A stretch of 10,961 nucleotides of DNA from an uncultured bacterium (lineage in GTDB: Bacteria > Verrucomicrobiota > Kiritimatiellia > RFP12 > UBA1067), in assembly GCA_902779075.1 (NCBI GenBank), contig CACZAK010000139.1, positions 1 to 10,961 of the forward strand, read 5' to 3'. The translations under genes were made by a program, and so were the position numbers. The notes below the pieces were generated by a model. That model saw nothing but the letters and a program-made list of their open reading frames with translations. It searched no databases and was not told the DNA's origin. The first letter of the stretch is position 1. Each line of letters opens with the position of its first letter. Shown piece after piece: positions 6,825 to 10,961 of this stretch.

Positions 6825-8639
6825 TTAAACCTCTTCACTCAGCACGCAGTCGCCGCCGTGGAACACGAGGACGAGGCGGTGGAGCGTGACGGTGCTAGTG
6901 GTACAACGCGCTGCCAGCGCGTTGCCGTCGCCTTCGGGAACGGGCTGGCAGCCCGTTCTACTAATTTGCCACTCGGCAATAAGCGCAGGATCGGCGGAAT
7001 ACTGGTCGAGCTGAACAATGGCCTGCTCCTTGATCTTCTCAAGTTGCTCCTTGGTCGGCGTAGGATCGCCCGCCTTCACGTACTTCATCTCGATGAGCGC
7101 GGCGTGTGCTATCTCCGGCCAGCGCAGGAGCTGCGGTTCAAGCGCAATGTCGTAGAACCCGCCGCCAGCCTCGCGCTCGTGCTTCACGAAGTACGGCCCG
7201 CCGGCGGCGACCAGAAGCGCGACGAGCGTGGACTGCACCACCTTCTCACCATCCACCGCGTCGCGCACCGCGAAATTCTCCTTCACGATCTGCGAGAGGA
7301 CGCCTGCGAAGCCCTTCCATTCCCCCTTCTCGGCGAAGTCGCACAGTCCGTCGTTGATGTCGAACACCCGCTCGTCGATCTCATGGACGTCTGAATAGGC
7401 AGCCGGAATCATCTTCGCGGCAAGTTCCTTCAAGGTCTCGTTCGGGATCCCAAACGTCGTCTCGCCGAACTTCTCGCCCGTAATCGTCGTGATGCCGAAC
7501 CAGTAGAGGAGCGAGGTGAAGTTCTCCTTCTTCGTCAGCTCACGCGCCTGGAACGACTTCACCAGTCGCTCGGTGAGGTTTCCTCCCGCAATCAGGTTCT
7601 CAAGCACGTGGAAGTTACCGTTGAGCCGGCTGTCGAGCGTGACAAGGTGGCGAATCTTCGAGTAATCCGTACGCAAGTTCTCGTCAATTAAGTCCGGCGG
7701 AAACTGCTTCGTCTGCCAAAGGTAGTTGAACAACGAAAGCACGATCGTGGTATTTGCAACCGAAGGGGCAGATGCTCTGCCGAAGCGGTAGTTGTCGTAC
7801 CACCTGATCGCGGTGTCATAGGCCCTCTCCGCGTCGAAGCCGCAGTGCGCGGCATAGTAGTCCGAGATGGCGCGGAGGTCGTCATGGCGGAAACCCGTGA
7901 GGTCCGCGTACTGCGGCATGAGCGAGATGTTCGTGCCGATGTTGAAGCCGCTCGTCACATCGTCCATCGTGACGGGCGATACGCCCGTGATGAAGAGACG
8001 GGTCAGGGGGGATTCGATGTCGGATGTCGCCGTCTTGAGGATCGTGAAGAACTGCTTGACGAATCCGTCCCCGTGGCAGAGCTCGTTGTAGGCGTTAAGC
8101 CCGCTCTCCGCGAGGATCGTGTTCGTGAAGTTGTCGTACTCGTCGATCATGACGTACAGCTTGTGCTTTCCATTCCTCATGCCAAGGAATATCTCGTTCA
8201 GCTTCATGCAGACATTGTCGGCGGCAAATATCCTCTCGGGAAGTCCGTCGGGAAGCAGCTTGGCGTACGTTCTCGCGAACGTGTCGCAGCAAAGCCCCGC
8301 GTATTCGTCAAAGGAATCCTGTACCTTGGAGACGTCTTTCGAGACGGCCGAGAAGTCGAACTTCACCACGAGGTACTTGCCCCGCTCTTCGGTCGGGTTC
8401 GCGCCGATGTCGGTGCCGGAGAAGAATTCCTCGAATCGGTCTGCATAGTCCACGTCGTAGTAGGCGCGCAGCATCGTGACGAGCATCGACTTCCCGAACC
8501 TGCGCGGACGCAGAAACACCGCATACGCGGTCTGCTCCAGATCGCGTATCTTCGCGGTACGGTCAACGAACCAGGCGTTCTTTTTCCTGATCTGCGCGTA
8601 GTCCGCCACGCCGTAGAGTATGGGCCTTGTCTTTTCCAT
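6825..8639 (-). CDS. AAA-ATPase-like protein with C-terminal PD-(D/E)XK nuclease domain
   Basis: A 604-aa protein of the AAA-ATPase_like/PDDEXK_9 type. The N-terminal family signature is YGVADYAQIRKKNAWFVDRT (9-28). The P-loop is FLRPRRFGKSM with K50 and S51. Walker B is LYVMIDEYDN with D166 and E167. The conserved RLFITGVSPVTMDD is at 214-227. The C-terminal nuclease fold has D497 (FYDIAL) and E517-x-K519 (IEMKY), the expected D...ExK pair. The family is common and often multicopy in gut anaerobes; its biological role is not established. ATP binding and nuclease activity are inferred from motifs. Residues about 561-582 (RTGCQPVPEGDGNALAARCT) come from a palindromic repeat inserted ahead of the final strand (HRLVLVFHGG). 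I chose ATG 8639-8637. A TTG two codons earlier is possible, but it lies between the -10 box and the likely transcript start. No Shine-Dalgarno motif is visible. Confidence 0.88.
   Translation of the reverse strand: MEKTRPILYGVADYAQIRKKNAWFVDRTAKIRDLEQTAYAVFLRPRRFGKSMLVTMLRAYYDVDYADRFEEFFSGTDIGANPTEERGKYLVVKFDFSAVSKDVSKVQDSFDEYAGLCCDTFARTYAKLLPDGLPERIFAADNVCMKLNEIFLGMRNGKHKLYVMIDEYDNFTNTILAESGLNAYNELCHGDGFVKQFFTILKTATSDIESPLTRLFITGVSPVTMDDVTSGFNIGTNISLMPQYADLTGFRHDDLRAISDYYAAHCGFDAERAYDTAIRWYDNYRFGRASAPSVANTTIVLSLFNYLWQTKQFPPDLIDENLRTDYSKIRHLVTLDSRLNGNFHVLENLIAGGNLTERLVKSFQARELTKKENFTSLLYWFGITTITGEKFGETTFGIPNETLKELAAKMIPAAYSDVHEIDERVFDINDGLCDFAEKGEWKGFAGVLSQIVKENFAVRDAVDGEKVVQSTLVALLVAAGGPYFVKHEREAGGGFYDIALEPQLLRWPEIAHAALIEMKYVKAGDPTPTKEQLEKIKEQAIVQLDQYSADPALIAEWQISRTGCQPVPEGDGNALAARCTTSTVTLHRLVLVFHGGDCVLSEEV
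6905..6958. repeat. Twin palindromic repeat translated inside the ATPase/nuclease gene
   Basis: Two perfect palindromes lie 14 bp apart. The first (6905-6923) has arms AACGCGCTG and CAGCGCGTT with a central C. The second (6938-6958) has arms GAACGGGCTG and CAGCCCGTTC with a central G. The flanks also nearly mirror each other (TAGTGGTAC before, TTCTACTAA after). The two share the pattern AACGnGCTGnCAGC, so they look like diverged copies of one unit. On the minus strand they are in frame and encode about 22 residues near the C terminus. Confidence 0.85.
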
Positions 8640-8646
8640 GCCCAAA

Positions 8647-8675
8647 AGTATACCACAATTTCGGGCACTTGTCCG
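8647..8675 (-). promoter_or_regulatory. Strong extended -10 promoter of the ATPase/nuclease gene
   Basis: Minus strand: -35 CGGACA (8675-8670, GACA matching consensus), 17-nt spacer, TGG then -10 TATACT (8652-8647). The TG extension and TATACT are near consensus. Only 7 nt (TTTGGGC) separate the -10 from ATG 8639-8637, so initiation would fall at or within a base or two of the start codon. Confidence 0.6.
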
Positions 8676-8693
8676 CGCGTTTCCGCATGTTTG

Positions 8694-10961
8694 TCACTTC
8701 ACGAAGACCGTGAAGCCGTTGGTTCTGCTCATGTAAACGGTGCTCACGCCGGCTTCCGCCACCACGCGGAACGTGCGGTTGCTCGCGCCGACGGCGGAGA
8801 ACCTCTGCTTGATGCCGGCCGGAAGAGACGGTGCGGAGAGGACGGGCACCATGCCCGCCGCCTTGAGGTCCGCGTCTGAAATCGCCGAACCGTCGACGTT
8901 CACCGTTCCCGCCGCCGCGAACGTGCCCGTCACGGACTGCGCGTTGTTCATGCCGGTCAGTTTGACCGTCGCGCCGTCGGCAAGCGTCAGCTTGGGAATC
9001 GCATTGCCGGGCGTGAGCGTGCCGGTCACCGTGAGCATGGCCGTACCTGAGACGGGCTTGCCATTGTTCACGAAATCGGCAACCGTGAGTGGGTCGTCAA
9101 CAACCAGCCTGCCGTTGGCAAGAACAGCCAACTCGCCACTTCCAGAGTAAGTTCCCTTGAGAGTGGAACCCGTGTACGGATACGACAAATTCCCGGCATA
9201 GGACCACGGTGCGGCCGCGATTTCAATGCGGCCGTCGTTCACAATCGAGCCTACGTCAACCTGCGTATCGGTGAGCAACGTTCCATTCGCCCCGATGGCA
9301 ATGCTCGAAGATGTTCCTGTGTACTTGCCCTTGCGGATGTTTACCACGCCATCCTGTATGCTGAGTGTGCCGGCACCGGAAGTTGTGAACCGTTTCGCCC
9401 AGAGATAGAGCGTGCCAGAACCTGTCTTCGTGAGCGTGTGGTTACCGAGGTCAAGCAAACACTCGTCCGATGCCTCCTGATGCGTGCTCTTGGATACGAC
9501 ACCGAAGTCATAGCCAGTCGCACCAAGAGCGATGTCGCCCGCGAGGGTGAACGTGCGGGCATGGCCGGTAGTCCATTCGCCCCAGTTCAGCCTACCGATG
9601 TCAAGTGCACCGCCAAGGTTGACGATCGGTCCTGGAGCCGCCACGCTACCAGTCGCGACACCTGTCCCGGCAAGCGTATAACGGTAATAGAGACCGCCCT
9701 TGCCGTTGATGTCAACCATGCCACCCGCCTCGACGACCACGTTGCCGTCGATTTCGCCGAACGGCCCTGCGCTCGCGCCCTGTCCGACCGCCAAGCCGGC
9801 AACCGCGACCGTGTCAGACTTCACGACGAGCCCTCCCGTGAAGGCGTTCGCGCCCGTGAACGTCACGTGCCCCGAACACACCTCCACCGCGCCCTCGCCG
9901 GAGAGCACGCCCGAAACCGTGCCGCTGCCTACATACGCGATCGTCGCGTTGCTGCCCGCCGTCGCCGCCACCGCGCCAAGCGAAGTCGGCACGGTGAGAT
10001 GCACGCCCGCACCCGCCTCGATGTCGCCGAAGCTCGCAGTGATGCCCGAGGCGACCACAAGCGAATTCGTCGTCACGTCAACGCCCGCCGCATTCACGAA
10101 CACGATCTTGCCGACGGACGTATTCTCGTCAACCGTGAGCGTCGCGCCATTCGCCGTCACCCTCACGCGGATCGTCGCCGCGTCGTCGTCAAACGTCTCT
10201 CCGCCCGTGTAGTAACTCCAGTTGCGGTCCGCGTCGAGCGTCCACTCGTTCGCGTCCGGCTCCACCGCCGCCTGCACGTCATAGACGCCGTAGCCACCGA
10301 TCGTGGGAGACGTCGCCGGCGACGCGTCGTTGCCAGCGTATGTGATGGAAGTGCCGTCGTACGCCGTGACGAACTGGTAGCCGAGGCCGCTGCCGAGGCC
10401 AACATAGCGTGCCTCCTTGGCCTCACCATAAACCCCACCATCGCCATTCGTGAACTCAACGATGGTTGTCTTGATCCAGTCGGTCTGGGACTGGAACTCC
10501 ACGAGGATGCGCGTTACGTCGTCTCCGTCTTTGATGACGCGCTTGTTGTATCCGTTTACGCGGTCTGCCAATGTGGATATGCTCGGACCGCCCACACGCG
10601 CCGTGAACGTGGCGTTCTCGATGTCGTTCAGCGTCGCACCCCTGAAGAGCAGCATCGGAGAAGTCTGCACGAAACCAGGAAAGACCTGAAGGCCCCAAAG
10701 GTCGTATTGGTTGTTGTTTTGCCCGCCGTTGATGTTATCATACGAAGCGTTGTCAGACGGCCCAACCGTGAAGAACTTGTCGTTGAAATACTTGGTGTTC
10801 GCGTTACCGGATGTCGTCCACGTATTGCGGACTTTCTGCATCGTGACCGCGCCGTTGGCATTGTACGCGAACTGGACGTAGGCCGACTTTTTCCAACTCC
10901 CGTCCTCGGCGGTGAACTGCACGGCGAGCTTTTCCGCGTCGCCAGACGAAGGATAGAGCGT
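8694..10961 (-). CDS. Large secreted beta-rich protein with autotransporter-type repeats, 5' end outside the window
   Basis: The reading frame is open to the window edge (first codons TLYPSSGDAEK), giving 755 residues up to TGA 8696-8694. A GTG at 10922-10920 is in frame but has no reason to be the start. The N-terminal part (about 1-230) is an Asn/Gly-rich beta region that I do not recognise. From about 235 (EWTLDADRNWSYYTGG) on, the protein is a low-complexity beta helix of the autotransporter-associated-repeat type. The clearest units are VTFTGANAFTGGLVVKSD at about 366-383 and LTKTGSGTLYLWAKRFTTSG with SIQDGVVNI at about 509-542. Such repeats occur in very large exported surface proteins. 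No C-terminal beta-barrel, LPXTG or PEP-CTERM signal precedes the stop; it simply ends NGFTVFVK. An adhesin or passenger-like role is inference. It has no sequence link to the proteases other than orientation and the shared style of beta modules. Confidence 0.75.
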   Translation of the reverse strand, partial: TLYPSSGDAEKLAVQFTAEDGSWKKSAYVQFAYNANGAVTMQKVRNTWTTSGNANTKYFNDKFFTVGPSDNASYDNINGGQNNNQYDLWGLQVFPGFVQTSPMLLFRGATLNDIENATFTARVGGPSISTLADRVNGYNKRVIKDGDDVTRILVEFQSQTDWIKTTIVEFTNGDGGVYGEAKEARYVGLGSGLGYQFVTAYDGTSITYAGNDASPATSPTIGGYGVYDVQAAVEPDANEWTLDADRNWSYYTGGETFDDDAATIRVRVTANGATLTVDENTSVGKIVFVNAAGVDVTTNSLVVASGITASFGDIEAGAGVHLTVPTSLGAVAATAGSNATIAYVGSGTVSGVLSGEGAVEVCSGHVTFTGANAFTGGLVVKSDTVAVAGLAVGQGASAGPFGEIDGNVVVEAGGMVDINGKGGLYYRYTLAGTGVATGSVAAPGPIVNLGGALDIGRLNWGEWTTGHARTFTLAGDIALGATGYDFGVVSKSTHQEASDECLLDLGNHTLTKTGSGTLYLWAKRFTTSGAGTLSIQDGVVNIRKGKYTGTSSSIAIGANGTLLTDTQVDVGSIVNDGRIEIAAAPWSYAGNLSYPYTGSTLKGTYSGSGELAVLANGRLVVDDPLTVADFVNNGKPVSGTAMLTVTGTLTPGNAIPKLTLADGATVKLTGMNNAQSVTGTFAAAGTVNVDGSAISDADLKAAGMVPVLSAPSLPAGIKQRFSAVGASNRTFRVVAEAGVSTVYMSRTNGFTVFVK

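Noticed and set aside
7972..7988. Palindrome ACGGGCG-ATA-CGCCCGT encoding GVSPV inside the ATPase gene
   Set aside because: It looks like the linker hairpins, but TGVSPV with DD following is a conserved motif of the AAA-ATPase_like family, so the palindrome is probably a coding coincidence and not an insertion.
8646..8693. Possible intrinsic terminator after the repeat protein gene
   Set aside because: The gap has only a weak 3- to 4-bp GC stem and no T-run on the minus strand.
8843..8857. Hairpin CGGGCA-CCA-TGCCCG in the repeat protein
   Set aside because: The arms are only 6 bp, there is no extended similarity to the other elements, and it is within chance expectation for GC-rich DNA; at most a decayed copy.
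7845..8879. A 344-codon open frame on the plus strand
   Set aside because: It crosses the start of the ATPase gene, its promoter gap and the end of the next gene, and its composition is that of antisense shadow sequence.

Overview
The window (about 60% G+C by eye) looks like an accessory stretch of a GC-rich, secretion-rich bacterium. The best guess is a gut or rumen-type member of the PVC superphylum (Kiritimatiellota, Verrucomicrobiota or Lentisphaerota). The grounds are paired C10 (streptopain-like) proteases fused to adhesive modules, a large secreted autotransporter-type repeat protein, an AAA-ATPase-like/PD-(D/E)XK gene of the kind multiplied in gut anaerobes, and short palindromic repeats translated in frame inside genes. 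The taxonomic placement is inference; no marker gene is present.

All four genes read on the minus strand. In the direction of transcription they are: (1) 10961-8694, the 3' part of a large secreted beta-rich protein whose start lies outside the window; (2) 8639-6825, a 604-aa AAA-ATPase-like protein with a C-terminal PD-(D/E)XK nuclease domain, with a strong promoter placed so close to its ATG that the mRNA may be leaderless; (3) 6710-1332, a 1792-aa secreted C10 cysteine protease with a propeptide, a peptidase domain, a carboxypeptidase-regulatory-like domain, a LamG-like domain, a PA14-like region, four chitobiase/beta-hexosaminidase-C-type repeats and an unrecognised C-terminal region of about 350 aa; (4) 1263-1, a second C10 protease paralogous to the first, cut by the window edge just after its peptidase domain. 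Genes 3 and 4 are 68 bp apart with no visible terminator between them and are probably one transcript. Genes 2 and 3 each have a candidate promoter. No gene-free stretch exceeds 120 bp.

The main observation is the repeat content. Short perfect palindromes with ACGGGC-type or ACGCGC-type arms are inserted and translated in frame at two places: in the linker between propeptide and protease of gene 3, and just before the last strand of the ATPase/nuclease. In the gene 4 paralog the same protease linker carries a 9-bp tandem repeat instead. A separate degenerate CTCTGCG array fills the leader between the two protease genes. The window therefore shows palindromic elements and simple repeats being tolerated at protein linkers and ends. 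I did not find a defence island, CRISPR array, RNA gene, insertion sequence or other clearly new multi-gene system.
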